Assembly (NCBI GenBank): GCA_036735565.1
Contig: DAINOC010000001.1
Span: forward strand, 1-64,000
Source of the DNA: Coraliomargarita_B sp036735565
GTDB lineage: Bacteria; Verrucomicrobiota; Verrucomicrobiia; Opitutales; Coraliomargaritaceae
DNA length: 64,000 nt
Direction: 5' to 3'
Positions 1 to 7,190 of the stretch are shown here, piece after piece (position 1 is the stretch's first letter; each line of letters opens with the position of its first letter). Below the pieces are notes generated by a model. The model was not told the origin of the DNA, did not search any database, and saw only the letters and a list, made by a program, of their open reading frames with translations. A program made the translations under genes and the position numbers.

Positions 1-351
1 GAGGACGGGCATCTTGCCCGGTAGTGCGAACTTCGGGGCAAGATGCCCCGGTTCCTGTTAGGGCTCGGCTATCTGGTTGTCGGTTGTCAGTTCTCCGGTC
101 GTCCGGTTGCGAGTCCATAGAGATCTTACTTTTAATCGATTTTCCGGCCTCTGGCTTCTGACATCTGCCCTCCGGCTTCCGTCTTCTGCCTTCCGTCCTC
201 TGTCCTCCGGCAGCGTGGACTTCGGGGCAAGATGCCCCGGTTCCCGGTGCGCCGCATGGGGCTTGATGGAAACTACGCCGAGGATTCCGGGTTGCGCTGT
301 GTGGGGGACTTGTCATGACTGCGCTCGCGCTTTTGTATCCTCTCAAATTTT
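1..351. repeat. Repeat-rich intergenic leader: REP-like hairpins and heptad arrays
   Basis: No convincing gene lies here. Two REP-like hairpins sit at 6-20 (CGGGCA-TCT-TGCCCG) and 35-49 (GGGGCA-AGA-TGCCCC), with a third copy of the second type at 224-238. Between them are two stretches with 7-bp periodicity: 75-110, built on variants of GGTTGTC, and 143-210, built on variants of GGCTTCT/GCCTTCC. A 97-codon frame at 77-370 crosses these repeats and has the low-complexity composition expected of a spurious frame. The stretch immediately before the gene at 352 has no obvious Shine-Dalgarno sequence. Confidence 0.7.
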
Positions 352-1812
352 ATGTCCCTGTCTTTCATAAGCCGTGAACATCTGGTGGCCGCTGCTGCGG
401 CGGCGACCCTGGCGGCGGCGCCGTGGGTCTTCGGGGGCGTTTTGATTTGGACGCAGCAGGTATTGTTGGCTGGTGGCTTGTTGACCCTCCTGTGTGCGGT
501 GTTGCCCTGGAAGCCGGGAAATCGCGAAAGCTGGGCATCGCCGTTTCTTCGGCTGTTGCGGGATCCGGTCTTTTACTTTGCGGGGGCGTTTTTGCTGTAT
601 TTGGCGATTGCGGGCTGCAATCCCGCCTGGGAGATCGCCTCGGACCCGCGTGGTTGGTGGTTGGCCAAGATCCCGCCACCCCTGCCGGGTTGGCTGCCGA
701 CCTCGGTGGAAAGCCCCTACGAGCCGATGAATCCCTGGCGGATTCTGCATCTGCACCTCGCTGCCTTTAGCCTGGCGCTGGGGGTGCGTGTGGGCCTGCG
801 GCGGCGTGGGAGCTACCGGCTGCTGTTGTGGACCCTCCTGCTCAGCACGGCGGCAATGGCGGTGGTGGCCATTGTTCAAAAATACAGCGGTGCGCCGAAG
901 GTGCTGTGGACCTATGCCTCCGAGAATCCAAACTTCTGGGGCAGTTTCTTCTATCGTAACCAAGGAGCCGCTTTGCTGAACTGGGGCATCGTGATTGCGG
1001 GCGTGTTGTATTTTTACCACGCCGCCCGCTCGCGGTTTTTGGGGCGCAGCGGAGGGCCGCATTTTCTGGCGATCTGTTTGCTGGGGACGATTGCGGTATC
1101 GGTCGGGCTGGCGCTCTCGCGCGGCGGCATCCTTTTTGGCGCGGTGCTGCTCGGCCTCTTTTTCATCGGCTTATTGGTGGATTATGTGGTGTCTCTGGTA
1201 ACGCATTTTTCGCGGCATACCCTTTGGATCACCAGCGCAATTACACTGGTGCTGACTTCGTTGCTGGTGCTGGGGGTCTTTCAGGCGCAGCGGGCCATTG
1301 ACTGGGAGGCCATGGAAAAGCGCTTTGGCGACATCGGTGCGAGCATCGAGGAGATGGACCAGGACGCTCGAACGCTCAGCACGAAGGCGACCTGGGCGAT
1401 GGCGCAGGATCGGCTGTGGCTGGGTTGGGGGGCCGGTAGCTTCCGCTATGTCTTCCCGATGTATCAGCGTGCGGAGCCCCGCTTGTTTCATGCGCACTAT
1501 CATCCGAGGCGGGGTTGGACCGGACGGAAATTTTATCGCTATGCACACAATGATATTCTGCAGTTTTTGGCGGAATATGGCATCGTCGGCTCCGGCTTGC
1601 TGATCGGGGCGCTCGGGAGCCTGCTGTTGCCGCTGGCTTCGGCAGTGCGGCGGACGCCTCTGGCCGCGCTGTTTTTACTCGCGGGATTTGTCGCCGCGCT
1701 GGGGCATGCCTTTGCCGACTTCATCTTCCACAGCCCGGCCTTCTGGCTGGTCTTCATCGCGGGCCTCGCGCTGGTCCCGCGACTCCTCCAGATGGAAGCC
1801 CGGCGGGAGTAG
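352..1812 (+). CDS. O-antigen ligase-like polytopic membrane protein (Wzy_C family)
   Basis: A 486-residue inner-membrane protein with about ten hydrophobic segments. A large soluble loop at roughly residues 310-400 contains a His/Arg-rich stretch followed by YAHNDILQFLAEYGIVG, which fits the conserved loop of the O-antigen ligase/polymerase superfamily (H-N-x-x-L-x-x-x-x-E-x-G). Family members join or polymerise undecaprenyl-linked glycans on the periplasmic face; the substrate cannot be told. ATG at 352 gives an N-terminal transmembrane helix. No glycosyltransferase genes are adjacent, so this may be a stand-alone envelope gene. The superfamily is clear, the specific role is inferred. Confidence 0.8.
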   Translation: MSLSFISREHLVAAAAAATLAAAPWVFGGVLIWTQQVLLAGGLLTLLCAVLPWKPGNRESWASPFLRLLRDPVFYFAGAFLLYLAIAGCNPAWEIASDPRGWWLAKIPPPLPGWLPTSVESPYEPMNPWRILHLHLAAFSLALGVRVGLRRRGSYRLLLWTLLLSTAAMAVVAIVQKYSGAPKVLWTYASENPNFWGSFFYRNQGAALLNWGIVIAGVLYFYHAARSRFLGRSGGPHFLAICLLGTIAVSVGLALSRGGILFGAVLLGLFFIGLLVDYVVSLVTHFSRHTLWITSAITLVLTSLLVLGVFQAQRAIDWEAMEKRFGDIGASIEEMDQDARTLSTKATWAMAQDRLWLGWGAGSFRYVFPMYQRAEPRLFHAHYHPRRGWTGRKFYRYAHNDILQFLAEYGIVGSGLLIGALGSLLLPLASAVRRTPLAALFLLAGFVAALGHAFADFIFHSPAFWLVFIAGLALVPRLLQMEARRE

Positions 1813-1814
1813 AG

Positions 1815-1841
1815 AAGGTAGCCGGAGCATCCTGCTCCGAA
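1815..1841. repeat. 27-bp direct repeat, left flank of VapBC
   Basis: AAGGTAGCCGGAGCATCC followed by TGCTCCGAA. The core CGGAGCA-TCC-TGCTCCG is a 7-bp-stem hairpin. An identical copy in the same orientation lies at 2594-2620, just after the VapC stop codon, so the two copies bracket the TA module. Confidence 0.9.
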
Positions 1842-1927
1842 GCCCGGGACAACTGGAGCGGTGGAGTGTTGAGACCTTGGCTTCTGCTCTAGCCGAACTC
1901 AGGTGATAGCGGTTGATATTTTTCAAA

Positions 1928-1951
1928 ATTCATGCATGGATTCATGCATGG
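1928..1951. promoter_or_regulatory. Tandem 12-bp repeats at the VapB start (candidate autoregulatory operator)
   Basis: ATTCATGCATGG occurs twice head to tail (1928-1939 and 1940-1951), each with a palindromic ATGCAT core. The repeats overlap the likely vapB start codon at 1948. VapB antitoxins typically repress their own operons by binding repeated palindromes near the start, so this is a plausible operator; that is inference. Confidence 0.5.
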
Positions 1952-2217
1952 CGATTAAAACAATCAGTTTGGAATTGGATGCGTATGAGCGGTTAAAGCG
2001 TGCGAAGCGGGGGAAGGAATCGTTTTCGGCGGTTGTGCGGCGTGCGCGGTTTGATGCCCCCGCATCCACCGGCGCGGCGATCCTGGAGGAGACCGCGGCT
2101 CTGTATGCGGCGCGCAAGGGTGCAGCGAAAACTACCTTGGACTACTGGGCTGCGGTCGCGGCGAGTGAATCGATGGAGCCTCGTATCTCCGGCAGCGAGT
2201 GGGGTGGTGAACAGTGA
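1948..2217 (+). CDS. vapB: VapB-type antitoxin (DUF217-like)
   Basis: About 89 residues starting MAIKTISLELDAYERLKRAK, which matches the start of the DUF217-type VapB antitoxin family. These are small DNA-binding proteins that neutralise a PIN-domain toxin and repress the operon. An upstream in-frame ATG exists at 1936, and the frame is open from 1903, but family similarity begins at 1948. The stop codon overlaps the GTG start of the next gene by 4 bp (GTGA), the tight translational coupling typical of TA pairs. Confidence 0.8.
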   Translation: MAIKTISLELDAYERLKRAKRGKESFSAVVRRARFDAPASTGAAILEETAALYAARKGAAKTTLDYWAAVAASESMEPRISGSEWGGEQ

Positions 2218-2594
2218 TTCTCGATACCTGTTTTCTGATTGATCTGCAGCTTGAAGCGCGGAAAGGCGACGCCGGCTCCGCGATCCGGTTTTTGCGGCAG
2301 CACGCCAGCGCACCTTTTGCAATCTCGGTGATTTCGGTGACCGAGTTTTTGGAGGGTTTTGAGGAGCCATCCGAGGGTGAGCGACTCTTGCGGGCCTATG
2401 CGCGGATTGACGTGAACTCCAGCGTGGCGGCTCAGGCTGCCCGAATACGAAGGCATCTGAGAGTGGGCGGCAAGTTGATCGGTGACTTCGATATTCTCAT
2501 TGCGGCCACGGCCCTCAGTGAGGGAGTTCCTCTGGTGACTCGAAATATCGCCGATTTCAGTCGCATCGAAGGACTGGAGTTGATCACCTACTAA
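2214..2594 (+). CDS. vapC: VapC-type PIN-domain ribonuclease toxin
   Basis: A 126-residue PIN-domain protein beginning MILDTCFLIDL. The expected acidic residues are visible: D4, E44 (SVTEFLEG), D93 (DILIAATAL) and the N111/D114 pair in VTRNIADF. Such toxins are Mg-dependent RNases that usually cut tRNA or rRNA. It starts with GTG overlapping the antitoxin stop. Its stop codon TAA (2592-2594) abuts a 27-bp repeat identical to one upstream of the antitoxin. Confidence 0.88.
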   Translation: MILDTCFLIDLQLEARKGDAGSAIRFLRQHASAPFAISVISVTEFLEGFEEPSEGERLLRAYARIDVNSSVAAQAARIRRHLRVGGKLIGDFDILIAATALSEGVPLVTRNIADFSRIEGLELITY

Positions 2595-2620
2595 AGGTAG
2601 CCGGAGCATCCTGCTCCGAA
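2594..2620. repeat. 27-bp direct repeat, right flank of VapBC
   Basis: Identical to 1815-1841 and in the same orientation. It begins at the last base of the vapC stop codon and forms the same CGGAGCA/TGCTCCG hairpin. Confidence 0.9.
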
Positions 2621-2698
2621 AGAGGCGGGCACCCACTTCGCTCGCCAAGCTTCGATGGCCGGGGAGGTGGAGATTTTGAGTGGCGGAACTTGCCTTAC

Positions 2699-2728
2699 GC
2701 TGAGCGCGGCGAAGTCCCGAAGGCGTCG
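2699..2728. repeat. 30-bp direct repeat, left flank of HicBA
   Basis: GCTGAGCGCGGCGAAGTCCC then GAAGGCGTCG. An exact copy in the same orientation is at 3312-3341, so the pair brackets the HicBA module much as another repeat brackets VapBC. Confidence 0.9.
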
Positions 2729-2818
2729 TCTAGCTTCCGTCTAATGTTGAGCCCGGGAATAATTTAGACCGCATTGATCCCGGTTGACTAAAATTGGAAG
2801 ATGAGTCTAATAGGAAGT

Positions 2819-3025
2819 ATGAGGTCGTACACGGCAGTAGTGGAAAAGTGTGCCCAAACCGGGCTGTATGTTGGATATATCCCTGGTTTTTCAGGGGCGC
2901 AGTCACAAGGTGAAACGTTGGACGAGTTAAAGCAAAACCTGCACGAGGTCCTTCTGATGCTTTTGGAGGACGGTGAGCCGACTCTGGACGGTGAGTTCGT
3001 CGGGACACAGCTGATCTCTGCGTAG
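2819..3025 (+). CDS. hicB: HicB-family antitoxin
   Basis: A 68-residue protein beginning MRSYTAVVEK, with GLYVGYIPGFSGAQSQGETL typical of the HicB partial RNase-H-like fold. An in-frame ATG at 2801 is possible, but AGGAAG sits just before 2819 and family similarity starts there. HicB binds and inhibits HicA. The order here is antitoxin first, toxin second, with a 2-bp gap. Confidence 0.85.
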   Translation: MRSYTAVVEKCAQTGLYVGYIPGFSGAQSQGETLDELKQNLHEVLLMLLEDGEPTLDGEFVGTQLISA

Positions 3026-3027
3026 GT

Positions 3028-3252
3028 ATGGGCAACATCCCGGTTCTCAAACCTCAGGAAGTGATAAGGATTCTTGAGGTAATGGGCTTTGAGGTGGTTC
3101 GTCAGCGGGGTTCACACATTCAATTAAGGCATGGAGATGGCCGTGCAACGACTGTACCTATGCACAAAGGGCGGGACATTTCCCCCGTTCTACTTCGCAA
3201 GATCGCTAGTGATATCCGGCTGACTGTTGATGAGCTTTTAAATGAACGGTAA
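3028..3252 (+). CDS. hicA: HicA-family mRNA interferase toxin
   Basis: A 74-residue basic protein with the HicA hallmark RQRGSHIQLRH (double-stranded-RNA-binding-like fold, catalytic His in GSH) and VPMHKGRDISPVLLRKI near the C terminus. HicA toxins cleave mRNA and block translation. Translational coupling with hicB is likely given the 2-bp spacing. Confidence 0.87.
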   Translation: MGNIPVLKPQEVIRILEVMGFEVVRQRGSHIQLRHGDGRATTVPMHKGRDISPVLLRKIASDIRLTVDELLNER

Positions 3253-3311
3253 GTCTGGCACGAAAAGCCGGGTGGTGGTTCGTCATCTCCGCTCTCCGCT
3301 TTCTTGCTTCT

Positions 3312-3341
3312 GCTGAGCGCGGCGAAGTCCCGAAGGCGTCG
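3312..3341. repeat. 30-bp direct repeat, right flank of HicBA
   Basis: Identical to 2699-2728 and in the same orientation, 60 bp after the hicA stop codon. Confidence 0.9.
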
Positions 3342-3539
3342 GTCCTCTAGTCTCTGCTCTGCGTAGAGGAACCACGAGAGAGGTTTCTATCGGGTAGGTT
3401 GACGCTCGGCTTGAGCCAATCGGCTGGATCGAAAGGGACTGTTGTGGCTTCAGCGACGGCGGCAAGCCGGGCATCTCGCCCGGCCGAGTGGACTTCGGGG
3501 CAAGATGCCCCGATTCCCGGGAAGGGCGCCTGTGGCGCC

Positions 3540-3583
3540 AACCAGGAACCAAGAACTAAGAACCAGGAACAGCGCCTCCGGCG
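3540..3583 (-). repeat. Stop-codon-linked heptad array plus hairpin, copy 1
   Basis: On the + strand the heptads are AACCAGG, AACCAAG, AACTAAG, AACCAGG, AACAGCG, then the hairpin AGCGCC-TCC-GGCGCT. Read on the minus strand, the stop codon TAG of the dienelactone hydrolase gene leads straight into the hairpin and then U-rich GTTCTTG-type heptads. Related copies lie at the stop codons of gmk, fabI and, with a short offset, uvrC. Confidence 0.8.
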
Positions 3584-4405
3584 CTAATCCAGGACCTCTT
3601 CAGCGAAGTCTTCCATCATTTCGAAGGCGCGTTTGGCGGAGCGTGGGTGGTAGCGTGCGCCGTCGGAGTTGGCCGTCGGGTCGGTGAAGGAATGAACGGC
3701 ACCGCTGAGTTGGACGAGCGTCCAATCGTTGACGCCGCCCGCCTGGAGAGCGGCGATGAATGTCTGCACATGATCCTGCGGGACGTAGGGATCGTCCGCG
3801 CCGTGGAGCACCAGCAGGGGTGTGACGATGTCGCCGGCGTCGGACTCCAGAGTGGGCGACAGCAGATCGCCGTGAAAGGAGACGATCCCGGAGAGGGCAT
3901 CGCTGCCGCTGCGGGCATACTCCAGAAGGGTGCCGCCGCCGAAGCAGAAACCGATGCCGAGTAGCTTATCGGGATCGACCGGGTGGGTGGCGGCGAGGCT
4001 TTGAAAGACCTCGACGGCTTTGGCGGCGCGTGCCCGCATGAGAGCGCGGTCGGCCCGCACAAATCCGGCCGCCTGGCCTGCCTCGGCCGCGTCGGTGGGG
4101 CGGACTTCGGTGCCATACATGTCGGCAACAAAAACGACAAAGCGGTCACCCGCGATCTGGCGCGCCTTGCGAAGCGTCGCCGTGGTGTCGGGCCCCATCC
4201 AATTGGGCACCATCAGGATGCCAGGGCGGCGTTTGTGCGCCTCGTCGGTATCCGGCTTCTCGTAGAGCAGGTGTCCGCGCAAGGTCACGCCGTCGAGCTC
4301 GTAAGTGATCGGCTCATGAACGGTGGTGGGTGCCTTTGGGGAGAGTGCCGAGGCAGAAGTGGCGAGCAGGCTGCAGGAAACAAGCAGGCAAACGGTAATT
4401 TTCAT
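3584..4405 (-). CDS. Secreted dienelactone hydrolase-family protein
   Basis: A 273-residue alpha/beta hydrolase of the dienelactone hydrolase family. ATG at 4405 gives a Sec-type signal peptide (MKITVCLLVSCSLLATSASA). The nucleophile motif GFCFGG has Cys as in dienelactone hydrolase rather than Ser. Asp in HGADDPYVP and His in AVHSFTDP complete the triad. The frame stays open upstream to 4588, but that extension is encoded by intergenic repeats and is not credible. The substrate is unknown; a periplasmic esterase or hydrolase role is likely. The stop codon is part of a repeat hairpin. Confidence 0.82.
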   Translation of the reverse strand: MKITVCLLVSCSLLATSASALSPKAPTTVHEPITYELDGVTLRGHLLYEKPDTDEAHKRRPGILMVPNWMGPDTTATLRKARQIAGDRFVVFVADMYGTEVRPTDAAEAGQAAGFVRADRALMRARAAKAVEVFQSLAATHPVDPDKLLGIGFCFGGGTLLEYARSGSDALSGIVSFHGDLLSPTLESDAGDIVTPLLVLHGADDPYVPQDHVQTFIAALQAGGVNDWTLVQLSGAVHSFTDPTANSDGARYHPRSAKRAFEMMEDFAEEVLD

Positions 4406-4544
4406 GGAAAGGTCCGAAAGGCAAGGGTGCGGAAAAGTCAAATGAGCGTAGCGCCTCAGGGCGCTGTTGCCGGTTGTTGGTTGGGAGGGCCCGGCAGGTC
4501 CACCATAGCTCGATGAGCGACGGTGGAAGCCGGACCCTCCCTTC

Positions 4545-4559
4545 GGGGCAAGATGCCCC
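4545..4559. repeat. REP-like hairpin GGGGCA-AGA-TGCCCC
   Basis: One of five perfect copies of this 15-mer in the first 6 kb (35, 224, 3497, 4545, 5901), each followed by CCCGGTTCC-like or CCCGATTTC-like sequence. It lies between the DLH and gmk genes. Confidence 0.85.
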
Positions 4560-4586
4560 GGTTCCCGGCAGGGCGCCTGCGGCACC

Positions 4587-4626
4587 AACTAAGAACCAGG
4601 AACCAAGAACAGGCGGCGCAGCCGCT
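4587..4626 (-). repeat. Stop-codon-linked heptad array plus hairpin, copy 2 (gmk)
   Basis: Heptads AACTAAG, AACCAGG, AACCAAG, AACAGGC, then a GCGGC-GCA-GCCGC hairpin that reaches the gmk stop codon at 4625-4627. The stem differs from copy 1 but is again self-complementary with a three-base loop. Confidence 0.75.
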
Positions 4627-5239
4627 AACCCCGCCGCTTCGCCTCACGATAGATTTGGCGGAGGGCGGCGAAGTCTTCGTCGCGGGTGCCGCTGAGTATG
4701 CAATGGTCGTAGTGGTCGCGCTGCTCGACTTCGCCGCGGGCGACCTGGAGTCGGCGCTGGATCTCGGCCTCGTCGTCGGTGCTGCGGTAGCGCAGGCGCT
4801 GCTCCAGCTCGGCCATGGCGCGGGGCATGATAAAGACGGTGACGACTTTGCCCTGAAGGAGCGGGTCTTCCCGGCCGGCGGCGCGGAAGGTGGCCGCCCC
4901 TTGCACATCGATATTGAGGAGGAGGTCGGTGCCGACCGCGAGTTTATCGAGGATCTCGCTCTTAAGGGTGCCGTAGCGGTTGGTATGGACGTGTGCCCAC
5001 TCGTAGAAGTCGCCGGCGGCGACCTTTGCCTCGAAGGTGGCGGGGTCGAAGAAATAATAATCGACGCGGTGCTGCTCACCCTCGCGCGGCGGGCGGGTGG
5101 TTGATGTCACGACGCGCTGGACGCCCGGCTCTTCGGCCAGCATGCGCTCGCAGACGGTGGTCTTCCCGCTCCCGGCCGGGCCGGAGACGATCAGCAGCAG
5201 TCCGCTGTCAGGCGCTGTGGATGAGTTGGCCTCAGGCAT
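4625..5239 (-). CDS. gmk: Guanylate kinase
   Basis: 204 residues, the usual size, phosphorylating GMP to GDP in nucleotide biosynthesis. The P-loop is VSGPAGSGKTT, followed by the GMP-binding STTRPPREGE and DYYFF segments, and DVQGA after the lid. I chose ATG at 5239, which overlaps the last codons of the upstream membrane-protein gene by 8 bp; the frame extends to 5290, but those residues lie inside that gene. The downstream end carries the repeat hairpin. Confidence 0.92.
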   Translation of the reverse strand: MPEANSSTAPDSGLLLIVSGPAGSGKTTVCERMLAEEPGVQRVVTSTTRPPREGEQHRVDYYFFDPATFEAKVAAGDFYEWAHVHTNRYGTLKSEILDKLAVGTDLLLNIDVQGAATFRAAGREDPLLQGKVVTVFIMPRAMAELEQRLRYRSTDDEAEIQRRLQVARGEVEQRDHYDHCILSGTRDEDFAALRQIYREAKRRG

Positions 5240-5771
5240 AGGTGAAAGCGGCTGCCACGAGAACGAGTCCATAGACGGCGAAGCAGCCACCGAAGATGCG
5301 GGGGCCCCGGGCCGAGCGGTAGAGCCAGTCGAAGAAATCGCGCAGTTTGTAGGGACTGGCTCCCAGGATGAGGGCTGCCACGATCATGAGGTAGACGAAG
5401 ACTTTCAGAATCAAGGCTGCCGGTTCGTAGTGCATAAAGCCCATCTGTAGGATGGCGCCAGCTGTTAGCAGGATGAGTCCGGCGAGACCGCGCACGGCAA
5501 GGAAGTCCGGCACAAAGCGAAAGGAGCCAAGGGCCACGACCAGAAAGACCACGAAGAAAATGTGCTTATACTGTCCGAAATCAGCCGGGCCCAGCTGGGT
5601 GACCTCGTAGAGAAACCAGGCGGAGGCCAGCCCCATGAGGACATAGGCGGCGGGTTGTGAGCGCGGAAAGGCCTTGGCCGTGGCCTCAGTGCGCGGACCA
5701 TGCCAGAGAAAGTGCCCGCCGAAGGCGAGGAGACCGAGGCCGGTGAGGAGGGTAATGAGAAAAAGGGACAT
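5232..5771 (-). CDS. Hypothetical five-helix integral membrane protein
   Basis: A 179-residue, strongly hydrophobic protein with about five predicted transmembrane helices (near residues 4-22, 42-58, 68-85, 92-108, 118-138) and a hydrophobic C-terminal tail. I recognise no family motif. It overlaps gmk by 8 bp, so the two are probably co-transcribed. The upstream region (5772-6045) is a divergent promoter region crowded with repeats. Confidence 0.75.
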   Translation of the reverse strand: MSLFLITLLTGLGLLAFGGHFLWHGPRTEATAKAFPRSQPAAYVLMGLASAWFLYEVTQLGPADFGQYKHIFFVVFLVVALGSFRFVPDFLAVRGLAGLILLTAGAILQMGFMHYEPAALILKVFVYLMIVAALILGASPYKLRDFFDWLYRSARGPRIFGGCFAVYGLVLVAAAFTYA

Positions 5772-6045
5772 TTTTTTTAGGGCCGGGGGCGCTGTTCTTG
5801 GTTCTTCCGCCGTCGCTCTGCGAGCTATGGCGGACGGTTGGTTCTTGGTTCTTGGTTGAACGGCTTAGCGGAAAACTTGGAGGGGTGGAATCTTAAATTC
5901 GGGGCAAGATGCCCCGATTTCCGGGAAAGCGCCTGCGACGCCAACCAAGAACCAGGAACGGGCGGCACAGCCGCCACCCAAGAACAGCGGCTTCGCCGCA
6001 AACTAAGATTTGTCAGTCCTTCGTTTAGGCGACAGTTCAGTTGGG
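5772..6045. repeat. Divergent intergenic region packed with repeats
   Basis: It contains the first copy of a 66-bp repeat (5794-5859: GTTCTTG heptads on both sides of a CCGCC...GGCGG palindrome with inner GCTC-TGC-GAGC), a REP-like hairpin (5901-5915) and an inverted-orientation heptad array (5943-5963: AACCAAG, AACCAGG, AACGGGC). Two GCCGCC-type hairpins follow (5958-5976 and 5986-5999). No gene seen. Confidence 0.75.
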
Positions 6046-6726
6046 ATGGATTTAAAACTGGGCGGACAGGTGCGGGTGATTGATCTCGTGATTTTTGATT
6101 GTGATGGGGTCTTGCTCGATAGCATGGAGCAGAAGATCCGGGCTTTTCGCGAGTGGGTGCCGGTGGCGCATGCGGTCCATGCCGAGGCTTTTATGGCGCG
6201 GGTGATGCGGGGTTTTGGGCGGAGTCGGCGGTATCACATCGAGGGGTTTTACAGTGAGCTGGTGGGAGCGTCGCTGAGCGCGGACGGCCTCGAGCGGGAG
6301 ATCGCTCGCTTTACGGAGATCTGTGAGCCGCTTTGTGCGGCAGCGGGTTGGTTGCCGGGGTCGCTTGAGTTTGTCGAGGCCTGTCGGGCGGCGGGGGCCG
6401 TTCGCTATGTCCTTTCGGGGACGCCGCAGGGGCCTCTGGAGGAAATGCTGGCCGCGCATGGCGCACGGGAGGTCTCGGCGGATGAGCCGGAGGCGCTGTT
6501 TCACCGGATACTTGGATCGCCCCCGGCGAAGCCCGAGCAGATGGAGGCGATACTCGCGGAGTCCGGTGTGCTCGCGGAGCGGGCGGTCTTTATTGGCGAT
6601 GCCGAAGCCGATCGGGTGGCCGCCGCGCATGTGGGCTCCCATTTCGTCTATAAGCCCTCGGCCGCCGCACGGCCAGAGGGAGAGCTGCCGACAATCGCCG
6701 AGGATCTGCGGGCCTTGTTGGGTTAG
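6046..6726 (+). CDS. HAD-superfamily phosphatase (phosphoglycolate phosphatase-like)
   Basis: 226 residues with all HAD motifs: motif I IFDCDGVLLDS, motif II LSGTP, a Lys in PPAKPEQ and motif IV FIGDAEAD. An alpha-helical cap at about residues 20-90 suggests a small-molecule phosphatase of the Gph/beta-phosphoglucomutase type. ATG 6046 is preferred over an upstream in-frame start at 6010 because similarity begins at the VIDLVIFD strand. Substrate unknown. Confidence 0.8.
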   Translation: MDLKLGGQVRVIDLVIFDCDGVLLDSMEQKIRAFREWVPVAHAVHAEAFMARVMRGFGRSRRYHIEGFYSELVGASLSADGLEREIARFTEICEPLCAAAGWLPGSLEFVEACRAAGAVRYVLSGTPQGPLEEMLAAHGAREVSADEPEALFHRILGSPPAKPEQMEAILAESGVLAERAVFIGDAEADRVAAAHVGSHFVYKPSAAARPEGELPTIAEDLRALLG

Positions 6727-6742
6727 CGCCATGGGCGCGCTC

Positions 6743-7114
6743 ATGAAAATTGAACGATTTGAGGATATTGAAGGCTGGCAAATGGCGCGTGAGCTGACGC
6801 GCGAGGTTTACGCAGTGACGAAAATGGGGTCGTTTTCGAAAGACTTTGGATTGAAAGATCAGATCACGCGGGCTGCGGGCTCCATTATGCATAACATTGC
6901 CGAAGGCTTTGATGGCGGAAGCAATGCCGAGTTCATCAAATTTCTGCGATATGCGCAGCGATCGGCCACGGAGGTCCAGAGCCAGTTGTATGTGGCACTG
7001 GATCAGGAATACATCTCGGAGGATTCGTTCGAGGGACTCTATGAACAAGCCGCTCAAGTGCACAAAAAAATAGGAGGCTTCATGGCCTACCTCCTCCGCT
7101 CGAGCCATCGATAA
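6743..7114 (+). CDS. Four-helix bundle protein (23S rRNA intervening-sequence family)
   Basis: About 123 residues beginning MKIERFEDIEGWQMARELTR, matching the four-helix-bundle (S23-like) family first seen inside intervening sequences of 23S rRNA genes. Later helices contain DQITRAAGSIMHNIAEGF, the signature segment. An in-frame ATG at 6731 is also possible. It lies 16 bp after the HAD gene and may be co-transcribed. No rRNA is near, so it is a free-standing member of unknown function. Confidence 0.8.
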   Translation: MKIERFEDIEGWQMARELTREVYAVTKMGSFSKDFGLKDQITRAAGSIMHNIAEGFDGGSNAEFIKFLRYAQRSATEVQSQLYVALDQEYISEDSFEGLYEQAAQVHKKIGGFMAYLLRSSHR

Positions 7115-7118
7115 ACCC

Positions 7119-7140
7119 TAAAAAAAGCGCCAAAGGCGCT
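7119..7140 (-). terminator. Intrinsic terminator downstream of fabI
   Basis: On the minus strand AGCGCC-TTT-GGCGCT is followed directly by a run of T. It is the outer hairpin of the repeat copy at the fabI 3' end, so here the repeat element seems to have become a functional terminator. Confidence 0.75.
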
Positions 7141-7143
7141 CCC

Positions 7144-7190
7144 AACCAGGAACTAAGAACAAAGAACCAAGAACAGCGCGCACAGCGCGC
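7144..7190 (-). repeat. Stop-codon-linked heptad array plus hairpin, copy 3 (fabI)
   Basis: Five heptads (AACCAGG, AACTAAG, AACAAAG, AACCAAG, AACAGCG), then a GCGCGC-ACA-GCGCGC hairpin that runs into the fabI stop codon. The stem sequence differs from the other copies but remains fully complementary. Confidence 0.8.

Larger units (their letters stand above)
3253..3583. repeat. Repeat-filled intergenic region between hicA and the DLH gene
   Basis: No gene seen. In order: a stretch of 7-bp periodicity (3281-3311, CTCCGCT variants), the right-hand HicBA direct repeat (3312-3341), a REP-like hairpin pair (3468-3484, CCGGGCA-TCT-CGCCCGG; 3497-3511, GGGGCA-AGA-TGCCCC), a hairpin around 3526-3540 (GGCGCC-TGT-GGCGCC), and a heptad array at 3540-3574. 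The array is followed by a hairpin (AGCGCC-TCC-GGCGCT, 3569-3583) that touches the stop codon of the next gene. Confidence 0.8.

Noticed and set aside
77..370. 97-codon frame at the left edge
   Set aside because: Encoded by heptad repeats and a REP-like hairpin; composition is low-complexity and it overlaps the start of the O-antigen ligase-like gene.
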